Positions 43,178 to 52,444 of a stretch of DNA of 64,000 bases are shown here, piece by piece (position 1 is the stretch's first letter; every line of letters begins with the position of its first letter). The position numbers and the translations under genes are program-made. The notes under the pieces were generated by a model. It ran no database searches. It saw nothing but the letters and a program-made list of their open reading frames with translations, and was not told the DNA's origin. The stretch comes from an uncultured Sphingomonas sp. GTDB taxonomy: Bacteria > Pseudomonadota > Alphaproteobacteria > Sphingomonadales > Sphingomonadaceae. The stretch lies in assembly GCA_946482655.1 (NCBI GenBank), contig CAMLSA010000003.1:1-64000 (forward strand), in the 5' to 3' direction.

Positions 43178-44263
43178 GTGAATAGCCGGACCGGTCCCTT
43201 GGCCGGAGTTCGTGTGGTCGAGTTTACGGGCATAGGCCCGGCACCCCACGGCGTGATGCTCCTCAGCGATTTTGGCGCCGAAGTGCTGAGGATTGATAGA
43301 CCGAACGGAGCTCAGTTTCCCAATGCCGCCCTCGACCGGGGACGGCACAGCATTCGTCTCGATCTGCGGAGCGATGCCGGCCGCGAGAGGGCGTTGGAAG
43401 CCATCGCCCGCGCGGACGTGCTGGTGGAAGGGTATCGTCCCGGCGTCATGGAGCGGCTCGGACTGGGCCCCGACGTCGCACTGGATGTCAACCCGGGGCT
43501 GATCTATGGCCGGATGACGGGCTGGGGGCAGAGCGGTAGCCTGGCCAAGGCCGCGGGACACGACCTGAACTACATCGCGATAACCGGAGCGTTGGCGGCG
43601 ATTGCGGATGCGGAGGGCTATCCGATTCCGCCGCTCAATCTGGTTGGGGACATCGGGGGCGGATCTCTTTACCTGGCCTTCGGAATAGTTTCCGCCTTGT
43701 TGGAACGCGAGCGGTCAGGCAAGGGACAGATCGTTGATGCCGCGATCGTGGATGGCGTGGCCTCGATGATGGCGATGTTCTGGGGGATGCGCCCGGAGAG
43801 ATCCGATCCTCTTGATCCCGGCGTTAACATCCTCAGCGGACATGCTCCATTCTATCGATGCTACCTTTGCAACGACGGCCGCTACATCTCTGTCGGCGCA
43901 ATCGAACCCCAGTTCTATGAAGAACTGGTCAATCGTATCGATGCGCCGCCTTCCCTGCGGCGTCGAGGAGCCGACGACAGCGACTGGGCGGATCAGCGGG
44001 ACGCCTTCGCTGCCCTGTTCAAGACGCGATCCCGCGACGAATGGTGTGCGATCCTGGAGGGAACGGATGCCTGCTTCGCGCCCGTGCTCACGCTCGAAGA
44101 GTCGCGGGCGCACGCGCACATGGCCGAACGCGGCATCTATGTCTCGGCGAACGGCATCGAGCAGCCAGGCCCCACTCCGCGATTGTCCAGGACTCCAGGT
44201 GAGATCGGGCCAGACGGCGATGGTGAGGCGCTGTTGCGTTCCTGGTCGGCAAGAAAAGCCTAG
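43178..44263 (+). CDS. alpha-methylacyl-CoA racemase (CaiB/BaiF family)
   Basis: 361 residues, GTG start at 43178 with GGGAGGCG upstream. H128 (GHDLNY), D158 (GDIGGG) and E243 (AIEPQFY) occupy the places of the well-studied H126/D156/E241 triad of the Mycobacterium tuberculosis racemase MCR, within two positions. That triad performs proton abstraction and return at the carbon alpha to the thioester, so the prediction is racemisation of a 2-methylacyl-CoA. In bile-acid, sterol-side-chain and branched terpenoid degradation this prepares the epimer for the next dehydrogenase. It differs from the CoA-transferase at 30786, which keeps the transferase aspartate. Cytoplasmic. Confidence 0.9.
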   Translation: MNSRTGPLAGVRVVEFTGIGPAPHGVMLLSDFGAEVLRIDRPNGAQFPNAALDRGRHSIRLDLRSDAGRERALEAIARADVLVEGYRPGVMERLGLGPDVALDVNPGLIYGRMTGWGQSGSLAKAAGHDLNYIAITGALAAIADAEGYPIPPLNLVGDIGGGSLYLAFGIVSALLERERSGKGQIVDAAIVDGVASMMAMFWGMRPERSDPLDPGVNILSGHAPFYRCYLCNDGRYISVGAIEPQFYEELVNRIDAPPSLRRRGADDSDWADQRDAFAALFKTRSRDEWCAILEGTDACFAPVLTLEESRAHAHMAERGIYVSANGIEQPGPTPRLSRTPGEIGPDGDGEALLRSWSARKA

Positions 44264-44286
44264 ATTGCACCGATTTGAATGCCGCT

Positions 44287-44309
44287 GAACAGTGCCGGTG
44301 ACCCTGTTC
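44287..44309. promoter_or_regulatory. GAACAG...CTGTTC dyad upstream of the EthD gene
   Basis: Six-base arms with an 11-base centre, about 100 bases before the EthD start at 44411. Same GAAC/GTTC half-site style as the dyads at 11556, 14848, 36266 and 57637. Confidence 0.3.
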
Positions 44310-44410
44310 TCAGGGGATGAACCGCGCAATCCTGTCTGCTCGCGGCGCGAGCCGGGCTTGCTGACTTGTCCAGGCGCCCGGAAATAAGATCAACGGAGAG
44401 AGGGTACGAA

Positions 44411-45199
44411 ATGGCTGATTTTCTTCTGCTGCTACACAAAGCTGCCGGCGTATCGGATGGGAAATTTTCCGAGTTCGTCACCGGGCAATATGTGAGGGAG
44501 CTTGTGGGCGCGGTTCCGGGTGCGCGCTTCGACCGGCTGAACGTGGTTGAGCCCGGCGGTACCGTTCAAGTCGAGCATATCAAGGATGTACCGCCGTCGC
44601 CGACCTATGACGGTATCCTCGAAGGCCATGTCGAACGCGACGAGGATCTGGCCGGATTGGCGGAAGGGTTGAGGAAAATGGCGGCTTCGTCCGCCGGCGG
44701 AGCAGTGGATCAGGGACGCAATGTGCTCGTCGTGGTCGAAAATCATCGATCTCAGTCGCACGAGCTCGGGGCCTCCGCCGGGGCGCCGGACGACGGGTCC
44801 ATGATCAAGCAGGTCGTTTTCCTTCGCAAGAAGGACGGAATGTCGCGACAAGACTTCATCGACTATTATGAGACCAGGCACGCGAAGCTCGCCGTCGAGC
44901 TCGTGCCTTCGTTCGCCCGTTACGAGCGCGATTTCGTCGATCACGAGAAAACGCGAAGCCTCGGCGTCGGCGCGTCCGACCCAATTCTGCAGCGGTTCGA
45001 CGTGATGACGACGCTGTGGTTCCGCGACCGGGACGGGCAAAGGATACTGGTGGAGAAGATGGCCGATCCGAAGATCGCGAAGCTCATCGCGAGCGACGAA
45101 GAGAATCTGTTCGATCGAACGGCAATCCAGATGTTTCTTGTCGAGGAGCATGTCCTCACCGGCGAAGGCGCCAGCCGCGCAGTATCGACCGCGCATTGA
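44411..45199 (+). CDS. two-domain EthD-like protein, paralogue of 18039-18803
   Basis: 262 residues from ATG 44411 (GGAGAGAGGG upstream; a frame start at 44366 is not supported). As in the paralogue, the second half carries the EthD segment (GMSRQDFIDYYETRHAKL) and the first half a degenerate copy, with a charged linker near residue 130. The two proteins share the plan MADFLLLLHKA/MKIIFLLHGA at the start and the SMIKQVVFLRKKDGM/GTMVKQIVNLRKKPGM hinge. It follows the racemase gene and precedes the thiolase-like gene, so it may serve a P450-initiated or CoA-ester step. Function unknown. Confidence 0.82.
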   Translation: MADFLLLLHKAAGVSDGKFSEFVTGQYVRELVGAVPGARFDRLNVVEPGGTVQVEHIKDVPPSPTYDGILEGHVERDEDLAGLAEGLRKMAASSAGGAVDQGRNVLVVVENHRSQSHELGASAGAPDDGSMIKQVVFLRKKDGMSRQDFIDYYETRHAKLAVELVPSFARYERDFVDHEKTRSLGVGASDPILQRFDVMTTLWFRDRDGQRILVEKMADPKIAKLIASDEENLFDRTAIQMFLVEEHVLTGEGASRAVSTAH

Positions 45200-45577
45200 G
45201 CGACGGGTTGGCCCGGACGCGCGGAGCGCTGTCGCGGGCCAACCTCGCGCATCGACCGGCGTGGCGGCGACGACGCATCAACTACGGCAACGGCGGCGCC
45301 TGATGAGCAGATCCCGGCGCGGTCAAGCTGATCTCTTCGCTCCGGAGTAGTCGCCGCGAGGATTTCGCTGCCGAGCGTCGGCGCGTTGGCAGACGAGGGC
45401 CCGGAGGGCGGTCGGCGACATGTGACGCCCGCGGGCTCGGTTATCCGGCTGATTTTGCAAATGGACAGGGCGCGAAGATATTGTAAGGGTGGCTGCGCCT
45501 GGCGCTTTGATCGGGCCGCGCGTGCTCCGCAAGGCGGGCGTAGCGTACCAATAGTCATATGACGCGGGGATGACCGA
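45200..45577. other. 378-bp gap after the EthD gene
   Basis: Contains the hairpin at 45206-45244 directly after the stop codon and otherwise no credible gene. The sequence just before 45578 (GCGGGGATGACCGA) gives a weak ribosome site for the thiolase-like gene. Confidence 0.4.
45206..45244 (+). terminator. 10-bp hairpin after the EthD gene
   Basis: GGTTGGCCCG and its exact reverse complement with a 19-base loop, 6 bases after the stop codon. No T run; a Rho-independent role is plausible but weak. Confidence 0.4.
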
Positions 45578-46753
45578 ATGGACTACACGATGCGCGGAAA
45601 GGTTGCCGTTGCGGGCGTAGCAGAGACGAAATATTACAAGCATGGTCAATCGCCGGACGCAGAGTTCAAGCTCGCCCTCGACGCGATCATGGCAGCTTGC
45701 GATCATGCAGGCATTTCCCCTCGCGAAATCGACGGCTTTGCCTCGTACAGCGATGATCGCAGCGATCCGGTTCGACTGACGACCGCGCTCGGCATTCGCG
45801 ACACGGGATTCTCCTGCATGCAGTGGCACGGCGGCGGCGGCGGCGCGGCGGGCGCGGTGGCGAACGGCGCGGCCGGAATCCTGTCCGGCCAGGCCAAGGT
45901 GGTCGTCGTGTACCGGTCGCTGGCACAGGGGCAGTTCGGCCGCTTCGGCCAATTCAACTCGCTCTACTCACCTTCCGGCGATTACGCCTACAGCGTTCCC
46001 TACGGAGTTCTTTCGCCGGCCCAGATGTTCGCCATGAAGGTCATGCGATTCATGCATGACCATGGCGTGAAGCAGGAGGCGATGCGGGCGATCGCGCTCG
46101 CCAGCTACCATCACGCTCAGTCGAACCCGCGGGCAATCATGTACGGCCGGCCTCTCGACGAGGCGACATATGATGCCTCGCGCTGGATCGCCGAGCCGTT
46201 CCATCTCTTCGACTGCTGCATGGAGAACGATGGCGCGGCTGCGATCGTCCTCACCCGGGCGGATCGGGCCAAGGATCTGCCAAATCCTCCCTGCTATGTC
46301 CTGGCGGGAGGATCGAGCATCGAATACAGGTCGGCCGCGTGGGCACACAACGCTCCGAACTATGCTTCGTCGAATTTTTCATCGCTCGCCAAACGGCTTT
46401 ACGAAATGGCGGGCGTCGGTCCGGAGGACGTTGACGTCCTGCAAAGTTACGAAAACTTCACCGGCGGCGTGCTGATGAGCATGGTCGAATGCGGCTTCTG
46501 CACGCCGGAAGAGGCGAACGACTTCTTCACCAAGGAAAATCTGACGGTGGGCGGAAAGCTTCCCCTCAATACCAGCGGGGGAAATCTTGCCGAATGCTAC
46601 ATGCACGGCTTTGGGCTCGTGATCGAGGCTGTGCGGCAGATCTATGGCCAGTCCACGGCACAGGTTCCGGACACGTCGGTAGCGATGGTCACCGCCGGGC
46701 CCATGGTCTGGCCGGTGAGTGGCTGTATTTTCGGTGCGGAGGGCACGCTATGA
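45578..46753 (+). CDS. thiolase-fold protein lacking catalytic residues, Ltp2-like candidate retro-aldolase subunit
   Basis: 391 residues of the SCP-x/lipid-transfer thiolase family. The nucleophilic cysteine region reads MQWHGGGGGAAGAVANGAA, so no Cys at the expected place; the HxxG catalytic His region reads NLAECYMHG, with Cys-Tyr in place of Gly-His; and the C-terminal Cys-Gly region reads PMVWPVSG. Two tyrosines, Y291 (QSYENFT) and Y341 (ECYMHG), are kept. Loss of all three thiolase residues with these two tyrosines matches the Ltp2 retro-aldolases of steroid side-chain degradation, which work with a DUF35 partner. The next gene overlaps by four bases (ATGA) and encodes just such a partner. 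A retro-aldol cleavage of a CoA thioester is the inference. Confidence 0.9.
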   Translation: MDYTMRGKVAVAGVAETKYYKHGQSPDAEFKLALDAIMAACDHAGISPREIDGFASYSDDRSDPVRLTTALGIRDTGFSCMQWHGGGGGAAGAVANGAAGILSGQAKVVVVYRSLAQGQFGRFGQFNSLYSPSGDYAYSVPYGVLSPAQMFAMKVMRFMHDHGVKQEAMRAIALASYHHAQSNPRAIMYGRPLDEATYDASRWIAEPFHLFDCCMENDGAAAIVLTRADRAKDLPNPPCYVLAGGSSIEYRSAAWAHNAPNYASSNFSSLAKRLYEMAGVGPEDVDVLQSYENFTGGVLMSMVECGFCTPEEANDFFTKENLTVGGKLPLNTSGGNLAECYMHGFGLVIEAVRQIYGQSTAQVPDTSVAMVTAGPMVWPVSGCIFGAEGTL

Positions 46754-47193
46754 GCGATTATTATCTGCCGGCGGGCCTTCCTTCACCCCGTCCGATGGCG
46801 GACGGGCTGGATGCCCCATATTGGAACGGCCTCGCGCAAGACGAATTGATCCTTCAGCGCTGCAACAGCTGCCGGACCTGGCAGTGGGGTCCGGAGTGGA
46901 TCTGCAACGCCTGTCTTGGTTCCGACATCGATTGGACGAGGACACCCGCGAAAGGGCGGATCTTCAGCTGGGAGCGCGCTTGGCATCCCTCGCATCCTGC
47001 GCTGAAGGATCATGGCCCCTATCTGATCGTTCTGGTGGAATTGCCCGAAGCGGGAAATGTGCGGGTGATCGGAAATCTCCTGGGAGATCCTCTTCAGGAG
47101 GTCGTCATCGGCAGCGAGGTGGAAGGCGTGTTCGAGCATCATACCGACGCCGAACCCCGATTTTCGTTGCTGCATTGGAAACTCGTGGGCTGA
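46750..47193 (+). CDS. DUF35 OB-fold protein with zinc ribbon, thiolase-like partner
   Basis: 147 residues. ATG at 46750 overlaps the upstream stop, so the two genes are translationally coupled. An N-terminal zinc ribbon (C38-x2-C41 and C52-x2-C55, QRCNSC and ICNAC) is followed by an OB-fold with GRIFSWERAWHP and a C-terminal strand-rich end. Proteins of this pair type (ChsH2-DUF35 with Ltp2, BbsA with BbsB) bind the thiolase-like subunit and complete its active site. By analogy this protein forms a hetero-oligomer with the upstream protein and may position a CoA ester. Cytoplasmic. Confidence 0.92.
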   Translation: MSDYYLPAGLPSPRPMADGLDAPYWNGLAQDELILQRCNSCRTWQWGPEWICNACLGSDIDWTRTPAKGRIFSWERAWHPSHPALKDHGPYLIVLVELPEAGNVRVIGNLLGDPLQEVVIGSEVEGVFEHHTDAEPRFSLLHWKLVG

Positions 47194-47295
47194 GCGTCGA
47201 CACGCGAGAATCCAGGCGCCCCCGATCACTCAATGTGCGGCGTGCGATGGTGGGTAAGCGAGAAGTGACACGGCATAATCGCCTTAAAGGAGAGA

Positions 47296-48918
47296 ATGAT
47301 GACTTCAGCGGCCTGTAGTCGGCCCGGCCAACCTCTGGATACGCTGACGCATGCTCTGGCGCGGGCCGCTGAAGCGGCCCCCGATCGCACTTTCGTCGAG
47401 ATCGATCGGGTGCCGTACAGTTTTGCCGACATCGACCGTCGGTCGACGCGGTTTGCGCATTCTCTTCTAAGTCATGGTGTCGGGATCGGCGATCGTGTCG
47501 TGACGCTTCTCGAGACGAGCGTCGATGTGCTGATGTGCTGGCTCGCCTGCTCCAAAATCAGGTCGATCTGGGTTCCAATCAATCTGGCCTATCGGGGTCA
47601 ATATCTCCTGCATCAGTTGAACGACTCCGAACCCAAGGTCATTGTCTGCGACAGTGGTTATGTCGAACGGGTCACCGATCTCGCCGATCAATTTTCATCG
47701 CGGCCGCTGATCTTCCAGCGTGGCGGAGAAGTGCGGGATAAGGCCGGAGTCGGGATCACGCCGCTGGATGAGGTCCGCGGAACGGACGACAGCCCGATTC
47801 CCTGCATATCGGAACCGGGCGATACCGCGGCAATCATCTACACTTCCGGCACGACCGGCCCCTCCAAGGGTTGCATGCTGAGTCAGAACCTTTTCTGTCA
47901 TTTGGGACAACAGCACGTCAGTTCCGTTCTGCATGGCCCCGACGAAAAATCATTCACATGCCTGCCGCTGTTTCACATCGCCGCTCTCTATCCGGTCCTT
48001 TCCGCATTGCTGACACGAACGTCGGTGGCCATCGCCAGTCGCTTTTCGGTGTCAAGCTTCTGGGACGATGTGGAATATTCCGGCGCCACCAATGCTGTGG
48101 TGATCGGGTCGATATTGCCGCTTGTGGCGCATGCCCCCGATACGGAGGCCTCGAAGCGCTGCTATGGCCGGCTTCATACGGTGACCGGAGTTCCCATACC
48201 GCCGGAGATCAGGCGGATCTGGCACGAACGGTTCGGTGTCTCGCGCCTGAACTCGCACACCTACGGCCAGACGGAAGGAAGCAAGCTTTCGTTCGCTCGT
48301 CCCGAAGATCCGCCGCCGCCTAACGACTCTGCGGGCCCGATCGCCGAGGAATTCGACGTTCGGATATTCGATGACGAGGATCGTCAGCTCCCTGATGGTG
48401 AGGTAGGGGAGATCGTCTGGCGTCCCTTGCGGCCGCATATAGGATTTCAAGGCTATTGGCGCCGCCCCGAGGATACGGTCAAGGTATGGCGCAACCTCTG
48501 GATGCACACCGGCGACTTCGGGCGTATCGAGAACGGCTATCTCTACTTCACGGATCGCAAGAAGGATTATCTTCGATCCCGCGGCGAGAATATTTCAAGC
48601 TTCGAGCTTGAAGCCAGCTTTGCGACGCATCCTGGCGTGATGGACATAGCCGTCCACGCCGTCGGTGCCTCGGCCGGTGAGGACGAAATCAAGGCAACCT
48701 GCGTCCTCACGCCCGATGCGCAGGTGACGCACGAGGAGCTTTGCCGCTGGGCGATCGACAACTTGCCCTATTTCGCCGTTCCCCGCTACTTCGAGTTCAG
48801 AAGCGAATTGCCGCGTAATCCGACAGGCAAGATCCTCAAATATGCGTTGCGAGAGGATGGGGTGACGGCATCCACGTGGGACCGGGAAGCTGCGGGCATA
48901 GTGGTGCGACGCCGCTGA
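47296..48918 (+). CDS. AMP-binding acyl-CoA synthetase with intact A10 lysine
   Basis: 540 residues. AMP loop TSGTTGPSKG, YGQTEG at the A5 region, TGDFGR, and A10 NPTGKILKY with K512, so all parts of the two-step adenylate/thioester mechanism are present. It is the functional-looking paralogue of the protein at 39139. ATG at 47296 with AAAGGAGAG upstream, 103 bases after the DUF35 gene and likely in the same transcript. A ligase for a cyclic or branched acid is expected, feeding the downstream CoA steps. Closest in flavour to crotonobetaine/carnitine-CoA ligase-type enzymes, but the substrate is open. Confidence 0.93.
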   Translation: MMTSAACSRPGQPLDTLTHALARAAEAAPDRTFVEIDRVPYSFADIDRRSTRFAHSLLSHGVGIGDRVVTLLETSVDVLMCWLACSKIRSIWVPINLAYRGQYLLHQLNDSEPKVIVCDSGYVERVTDLADQFSSRPLIFQRGGEVRDKAGVGITPLDEVRGTDDSPIPCISEPGDTAAIIYTSGTTGPSKGCMLSQNLFCHLGQQHVSSVLHGPDEKSFTCLPLFHIAALYPVLSALLTRTSVAIASRFSVSSFWDDVEYSGATNAVVIGSILPLVAHAPDTEASKRCYGRLHTVTGVPIPPEIRRIWHERFGVSRLNSHTYGQTEGSKLSFARPEDPPPPNDSAGPIAEEFDVRIFDDEDRQLPDGEVGEIVWRPLRPHIGFQGYWRRPEDTVKVWRNLWMHTGDFGRIENGYLYFTDRKKDYLRSRGENISSFELEASFATHPGVMDIAVHAVGASAGEDEIKATCVLTPDAQVTHEELCRWAIDNLPYFAVPRYFEFRSELPRNPTGKILKYALREDGVTASTWDREAAGIVVRRR

Positions 48919-49045
48919 TGAGTGCCTTGTCGCCCTGGGCCGTCGGATCGCATCTTGCTCACCACGGCATCTGGAACCAGCTTCGAAACCGGCTCGCCTG
49001 AACAGGCTTGCCGAGGAGAATAGCAAGAGAGAGCGAGGATCGAGG

Positions 49046-49966
49046 ATGGCGACAAAACTGACATCGCCAGATTTCCGCGTCGGCGTAACCTATCCACAGA
49101 CCGAGATCAGCCCTGATCCGGAGGAGGCAAGGCACTTCGCCCAGAGCGTCGAGGCGATGGGGTTCACCCATCTGGTCGGCTATGATCATATCGTGGGTGC
49201 CGATACACGGACCCGGCCAGACTGGACCGGGCCCTATGATCTCGACTCGACATTCCACGAGCCGTTGGTGTTGTTCGGCTATCTCGCTTCATTGACCAAG
49301 CGGATCCAGCTGATGACCGGGGTCATCATCCTACCGCAGCGGCAGCTGGTCGTCTTCGCGAAACAGGCGGCGACTCTGGATATCCTCTGCGGCGGTCGCC
49401 TCGAGGTCGGGGTAGGCGTCGGCTGGAACAAGGTCGAATATGATGCCTTGGGCGTCCCCTTCGATCGGCGGGGACGGCTGCTTGACGACTATATCCCTGT
49501 CATGCGGCGGCTGTGGACCGAACGCTCGGTAGACGCGAAGGGTGAAAATTTCGCTATCGATGCGGCGGGTATTTATCCGCTTCCCGTGCAGCAGCCGATT
49601 CCTATTTGGATCGGCGGCTTCTCGGATGTCGCACGAAGAAGGGCGGCGGCGATCGGCGATGGCTGGTTTCCCTACATCTCGGCGAGGAAAGCCGAAGCGG
49701 CCGTGGCGTCGTTCCGGGAGGAGCTGCATCGCTGTGGCCGCAGCGAGGCATCGGCCAAGCTGGAGAGCATCATCTTCTTCTCCTATCTGGGGGGGACGGC
49801 CAACTCGATCGATGGGGTACTGTCTGATGTGGAAAGCTGGAGAAGTGCCGGCGCGAACGGCGTCTGCATCGATACGATGCGGATGGGCCTCAAGGGCGCT
49901 GATGCCCATCTGAAGGTTCTCGGGCAGCTGGCCGGGGATCTCGGTCTCAGTCGGAATGCCGAATAG
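49046..49966 (+). CDS. luciferase-like monooxygenase family oxidoreductase
   Basis: 306 residues with a TIM-barrel plan and GRLEVGVGVGWNKVEY and PIPIWIGGF, typical of LLM-class flavin or F420-dependent oxidoreductases, group TIGR03619-like. Members oxidise or reduce diverse substrates with FMNH2 or F420. Sphingomonads are not known to make F420 widely, so a reduced FMN cofactor is the safer guess, but the sequence does not decide. It ends with a hairpin at 49968. Role in the pathway unknown; a late oxidative or reductive step on a ring is possible. Confidence 0.85.
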   Translation: MATKLTSPDFRVGVTYPQTEISPDPEEARHFAQSVEAMGFTHLVGYDHIVGADTRTRPDWTGPYDLDSTFHEPLVLFGYLASLTKRIQLMTGVIILPQRQLVVFAKQAATLDILCGGRLEVGVGVGWNKVEYDALGVPFDRRGRLLDDYIPVMRRLWTERSVDAKGENFAIDAAGIYPLPVQQPIPIWIGGFSDVARRRAAAIGDGWFPYISARKAEAAVASFREELHRCGRSEASAKLESIIFFSYLGGTANSIDGVLSDVESWRSAGANGVCIDTMRMGLKGADAHLKVLGQLAGDLGLSRNAE

Positions 49967-49967
49967 A

Positions 49968-49996
49968 CTTCATCCGCACTGCGGCTAGTGATGAAG
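49968..49996 (+). terminator. hairpin after the luciferase-like gene
   Basis: CTTCAT...ATGAAG arms with a nested CACT/AGTG stem and a 3-base bulge, starting one base after the stop codon at 49966. No long T run. Confidence 0.4.
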
Positions 49997-50133
49997 CAGT
50001 GGGGAGAGGGTGGTCGACCTGTCGGTGATGCCTGGGAAGCCATGGCCCGATAGCTTGACAATCGGGGCGGGTGATCGCGTAGGTTCGCGCTCGGCCGCCT
50101 CTCAGGTTCAGAACAAGGCAAAGCGAGAAATCG

Positions 50134-51066
50134 ATGACACTTCATCCGGAAATGCAGATGGTCCTGGACATGAGTACGGCGGTGACCAGCCTTCCATGGG
50201 ACGAGACAACCGACGTGGATACCGCCCGCGAAGCTTGTGGTCCGAAGGTTCCTCCGCCCTTCGAAGTCGAACTCGCTTCTGTCGACGATGTTGAGATCCC
50301 GAATGGCTCGCACGCCATTCCCGCGCGGCTTTATCGGCCCGTCAGTGAGCCCGGCCTGGGCTGCGTCATCTATTATCATGGCGGCGGCTGGGTGGTCGGG
50401 TCGGTCGAGATGTACGATTTCTTCTGCCGGCAGCTGGCGCGGGCCACCGGTGCCGCGGTGTTGTCGGTTGACTACCGCATGGCACCCGAGCATGTCTATC
50501 CGACGGCGGCCGAAGACGCCTTCGCGGCGCTGGCATGGGTGAGCAAGGAAGGCGCGAAATACGGCATCGATCCCGATCGTCTCGCGGTGGCGGGCGACAG
50601 TGCGGGCGGCAACCTGGCGGCAGCGGTTTCGATCATGGCGCGTGACAGGGGAGGGCCGGCGCTCAGGCACCAGCTTCTCCTGTACCCCGTTACCGACGCT
50701 GATTTCGACAACCAGTCCTACCAGGAGAATGCCGAGGGGTATCTGCTGACGCGAGAGATGATGCGCTGGTTCTGGCGGCACTATCTCGGGGAACGCCAGC
50801 CTGAGGAAGCGCCGCTTGCGGCGGTACTTCGCGCACCGTCTCTGCGCAATCTCCCGCCGGCGACGGTGCTGACGGCGGAGTTGGACCCGCTGCGCGACGA
50901 GGGCGCGGCCTATGCCCGACGGTTGCAGGACGAGCAGGTTCTCACCGAGCATGTGTGCGCGCCGGGCATGCTGCACGGCTTCGTGACGCTCGCGGGGCTT
51001 ATGCCCTCCGTGGAGGCGTGGTTCGCCTATGCGGCAACGAGGCTCCGTGTGTCCCTGCGGCCCTAG
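50134..51066 (+). CDS. alpha/beta hydrolase of the hormone-sensitive-lipase family (esterase)
   Basis: 310 residues with every family mark: oxyanion motif HGGG (H82), nucleophile S156 in GDSAGG, acid D251 (LDPLRDEG) and catalytic H281 (MLHGF). HSL esterases hydrolyse short and medium esters, and some act on lactones, in the cytoplasm. In this setting it may hydrolyse an ester made by the Baeyer-Villiger monooxygenase or release a conjugate. ATG 50134 has GCGAGAAA, a weak ribosome site, ahead of it. It is followed by an epoxide hydrolase gene. Confidence 0.94.
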   Translation: MTLHPEMQMVLDMSTAVTSLPWDETTDVDTAREACGPKVPPPFEVELASVDDVEIPNGSHAIPARLYRPVSEPGLGCVIYYHGGGWVVGSVEMYDFFCRQLARATGAAVLSVDYRMAPEHVYPTAAEDAFAALAWVSKEGAKYGIDPDRLAVAGDSAGGNLAAAVSIMARDRGGPALRHQLLLYPVTDADFDNQSYQENAEGYLLTREMMRWFWRHYLGERQPEEAPLAAVLRAPSLRNLPPATVLTAELDPLRDEGAAYARRLQDEQVLTEHVCAPGMLHGFVTLAGLMPSVEAWFAYAATRLRVSLRP

Positions 51067-51166
51067 GCTCGTTCCAGTCCACCCTTCTTGGATTTTCGAG
51101 CGTAGCGAACGATACGCGTGAGAGGGTAGAGCAAGGTGCGCAAGTGAAGCAGGAGATACCACCTCG

Positions 51167-52330
51167 ATGACACCTGTTCCTTTCACCATCGATGTTCCGG
51201 ATGCGCAGGTCGAACGGATGCGCCAGAGGTTGCGGGATACCCGGTGGGCCGAGGACTTCGGGAACGAGACGTGGCGCTATGGCGTCGAGCGCGGCTGGCT
51301 GGAAGATATGGGCCGTTACTGGGCCGACGAGTTCGATTGGCGCGCTCAGGAGGCGGAGATAAACCGCCTGCCTCAGTTCAAGGTCGTCATCGATGGCGTT
51401 CCCATCCATTACGTCCATGTCCGTGGCAAGGGGCCCAACCCTATGCCGCTCATTCTGACGCATGGCTGGCCCTGGACGTTCTGGGACTGGAAGGACGTGA
51501 TCGGACCGCTCTCCGACCCTGCCGCCTACGGCGGCGATCCTGCCGATGCCTTCGATATCATCGTCCCGTCCTTGCCGGGGTTCGGCTTCTCGGTGCCGCT
51601 CCAGAAGACAGGCGTGGGCATTCGCGAGATCGGCGTCATATGGACGAAATTGATGCGCGATGTCCTCGGTTATCCGCAGTTTGCGGCTGCCGGTGGGGAT
51701 TGGGGGGCGTTGGTGACGTCGGAGCTCGGCCACGCCCACGCGCAGCATGTCACCGGCATTTATATGTTTCTGCCCTATATGCCGGGAATGGATAGCTTGC
51801 TGAGCGTTCCGCGGGAAGAGTTCGCCCCGGAAGAAGCGTGGATGGCCGATCGCGCGGCCGAAGCCGTTCCTCTCATCACCAGTCACGTCGCGGTGCATGT
51901 CCACGATCCTCAGACGCTCGCTTATGCACTGGCGGATTCGCCTATCGGAACCGCTGCATGGATCTGGGAACGGCGCCGCGCCTGGAGCGATTGCGGCGGT
52001 GACGTGGTGGCGTATTTCGGACGCGACTTTCTGTGCACCACGGCGTCGATCTACTGGCTGACGAACAGCATCGGCAGCTCCTTGCGCATCTATACCGAGC
52101 AGTTCAGCCGACCTTGGCCGACGGTGCACGACGGCAAACCGATGATCCCGGTGCCGACCGGATTTGCGGTGTCGCCCAAGGAGGTGATAATGATCCCGCG
52201 AACATGGGTGGAGGAGCGTTGCAACCTTCAGCGCTACACCATTTTCCCCCGTGGCGGGCATTTCGCGCCGTCCGAATATCCTGATCAGGTCATCGGCGAA
52301 TGCCGGACCTTCTTTCGTACATTGCGTTGA
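51167..52330 (+). CDS. epoxide hydrolase with N-terminal EHN domain
   Basis: 387 residues. The EHN domain (PF06441) opens the protein (FTIDVPDAQVERMRQRL and TRWAEDF), then the alpha/beta core with HGWPW oxyanion motif (99-103), nucleophile D178 in GGDWG and base H365 in GGHFAPSEYP. This is the microsomal-type epoxide hydrolase plan, opening an epoxide to a vicinal diol through an alkyl-enzyme ester. The P450 genes in the cluster could make the epoxide. The upstream gap contains GAACGATAC (51107-51115), matching the repeats before the PQQ dehydrogenase. Soluble form; no membrane anchor. Confidence 0.94.
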   Translation: MTPVPFTIDVPDAQVERMRQRLRDTRWAEDFGNETWRYGVERGWLEDMGRYWADEFDWRAQEAEINRLPQFKVVIDGVPIHYVHVRGKGPNPMPLILTHGWPWTFWDWKDVIGPLSDPAAYGGDPADAFDIIVPSLPGFGFSVPLQKTGVGIREIGVIWTKLMRDVLGYPQFAAAGGDWGALVTSELGHAHAQHVTGIYMFLPYMPGMDSLLSVPREEFAPEEAWMADRAAEAVPLITSHVAVHVHDPQTLAYALADSPIGTAAWIWERRRAWSDCGGDVVAYFGRDFLCTTASIYWLTNSIGSSLRIYTEQFSRPWPTVHDGKPMIPVPTGFAVSPKEVIMIPRTWVEERCNLQRYTIFPRGGHFAPSEYPDQVIGECRTFFRTLR

Positions 52331-52444
52331 GCGGATGGTCGTGTCGGCTGCGGACGATCGGCTAAAGCAGGTGGCCGGAAGGCAGGATCGGTGATAATTC
52401 AACCGGTCCGGGATAAGTCTGCTCGGTAAGTGAGGAAAGATAGC

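Noticed and set aside
49046..49966. F420-dependent oxidoreductase call
   Set aside because: The fold fits LLM enzymes, but nothing in the sequence proves F420 use and no F420 biosynthesis gene is in view, so only the broader family is claimed.
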